The notes under the pieces: model-generated
Database searches by the model: none
Told to the model about the DNA's origin: nothing
The model's input: only the letters and a program-made list of their open reading frames with translations
Translations under genes and position numbers: made by a program
Shown here: positions 62,794-64,000 of the stretch, piece by piece
How positions within the stretch are numbered: the first letter of the stretch is position 1
How the letters are laid out: each line of letters starts with the position of its first letter
From: Prinsepia uniflora
Taxonomy: Eukaryota; Streptophyta; Magnoliopsida; Rosales; Rosaceae
NCBI GenBank assembly: GCA_032719365.1
Contig: CM064862.1
Span: 81,527,628-81,591,627 of the forward strand
Direction of reading: 5' to 3'
DNA: 64,000 nt

Positions 62794-64000
62794 CTATGAA
62801 TTAATAACCCTTCTACTTGTGCTAAAACATGACTCTGAAGTTATTGTTGAAGTATGTATGGCAAGAACATCCCGTACAATTAGTGACAAAGTTGGATATT
62901 TGCCTAACCCGATTATTTTCCACCAACCCAAAAAATCAAATTTTGGATCCTTTATATATTTAATAGGATCTACAAGATACTTATCCATATCATTACAAAT
63001 AATGTCACTCTTCATTACTCACCTCCTCCTTTCTAGAAGATCCATATCCATACCCATACCCATATTCTCACTTGATATCGAACAAGAGCTACCACCAGCA
63101 TTGTCCTCTAATGTAGATTTCCCATTATCACCCTTTTTGTAGAGGTTATAAAGACTAGTCAATAATTTCTTCAAACTAGAAATGGCCTTTGCAACTTTGT
63201 CAAGATCGTCCTCTAATAACAACCCAAAACAATCCTCCACACCTTCGCATCGCGGGTGGGGATCAAGAAGAAGAGCATGTGAAATAATATTGATTCATAC
63301 GCTCTACTTTCCCCCAATATTTTTCAAATTTGGCTTGCATGCTCCTTGCAATGCTAGACAACAAAGCACTTTTCTGTTCACAACACATAAGATTGAAAAT
63401 CTTAAACACATCAGGTAAAACAGTTTGGATTGTGGGTGTAATTGAGCAATAAACTCTCAAAGTTACTTCATAAAGGGTTTTAGAAAAACAGCAAATGTAC
63501 CTGGTACTTCCCAATCATACTCAACTGCAGTCCTACCCTTCTATTATGATAAAGTAAGTGACACAATTAAGATCATCATCGACTAGATCCTCAAATGCTC
63601 CGCGAAGTTTTAGGGCTGATTCCAACGTCAAATATGTGGAATTTCACCTAGTTGGCACATCTAATACCACAAGCCTTTTGCTTTTAGCCTTCTCCACACA
63701 CTTTTTAAAATTGTCAAACCTACTAGGGGAAGATCTTACATATCTAACGACATTTTGAATAATTTAAATAGAACTATTCAACTCATTCAAGCCATCATTG
63801 ACAATCGAGTTAAGAATATGAACAATATACCTAACATGAAAATCTATCATTTATTCAAAGTGTCACCAGAGATTTTCATTTGACCATTCTCTTAATCAAA
63901 TAAGATATCCCAGAGTCATTCGAAGAAGTATTATTTACTGTAACATTGAGAAACTTCCCAATACCCCAATCAAACTCTTTGTATTGCGGTGACGTATGAG
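62794..64000 (-). pseudogene. hAT transposase pseudogene (RICESLEEPER/DAYSLEEPER-like), cut by the window edge
   Basis: Decayed DNA transposase read right to left. From the edge the blocks are GKFLNVTVNNTSSNDSGISY (catalytic-domain TVNNAS-like motif), IVHILNSIVNDGLNEL, VRYVRSSPSR, LVVLDVPTR, a stop, NSTYLTLESALKL (family VxTRWNSTY motif with the W lost to a stop), then KFEKYWGKVERMNQ. These are followed by two frames separated by a single TGA: 63240-63019 and 63015-62794. The last one holds the dimerisation domain (DFLGWWK; YPTLSLIVRDVLAIHTSTI; SESCFSTSRRV). Several stops and frame changes make it inactive. The BED zinc-finger end would lie outside the window. It is a different hAT branch from the remnant at 1576. 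Confidence 0.88.

Overview
This is a repeat-dominated stretch of a flowering-plant nuclear genome, most likely a eudicot. The evidence is one intron-containing plant gene, long LTR retrotransposons with initiator-tRNA-Met primer sites, plant-type hAT transposase remnants and AT-rich intergenic DNA. There are no bacterial operons, rRNA, tRNA or CRISPR arrays. The only host gene I can support is a four-exon BAG-family co-chaperone gene on the minus strand (2518-4525).

Layout. 1-2066: AT-rich DNA and the decayed C-terminal end of a hAT (zinc-finger MYM-like) transposase. 2518-4628: the BAG gene and its TATA box. 5179-7754: a solo LTR about 0.55 kb upstream of that promoter. 7760-15694: AT-rich DNA, a minus-strand LTR with a primer site and a nested mini-LTR, fragments of Tat-like Ty3 elements with tandem repeats, and the start of another LTR. 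15695-31589: a non-coding, LARD-like element with 3-kb LTRs in the order LTR - internal - LTR - partial internal - another LTR end, with a 3-kb solo LTR nested in the first LTR. 31590-35400: a minus-strand element whose internal region holds only a decayed gag (TR-GAG type). 35544-42866: two more solo LTRs, one carrying a hAT MITE. 43500-51659: a Tat-like gag fragment cut by an LTR, then a gag fragment lying between two oppositely oriented LTRs. 51660-57733: AT-rich DNA with no gene I can defend. 57734-62651: two more solo LTRs on the minus strand. 62794-64000: a decayed RICESLEEPER/DAYSLEEPER-like hAT transposase running off the window.

The connecting theme is one LTR superfamily. Its members start TGTAAC, end TGTCA, are mostly 1.7-3.3 kb long, occur in both orientations and survive mostly as solo LTRs with recognisable 5-bp target-site duplications. 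Nearly all share an internal cassette that I read as an intron. GTGAGTGGAC, a 5' splice-site-like motif, stands beside TGCATGCAT. Several hundred bases later comes a second TGCATGCAT and then GTCCACTCAC, the exact reverse complement of the first motif and a plausible branch site. A short inverted repeat, whose two arms have changed together between copies, ends at a CAG acceptor. In seven LTRs a 13-15 codon reading frame of fixed phase follows, often ending in EAEA or similar. A different minisatellite fills the middle of the cassette in different LTRs. This LTR-embedded, possibly spliced and possibly coding structure is the best candidate here for something undescribed.
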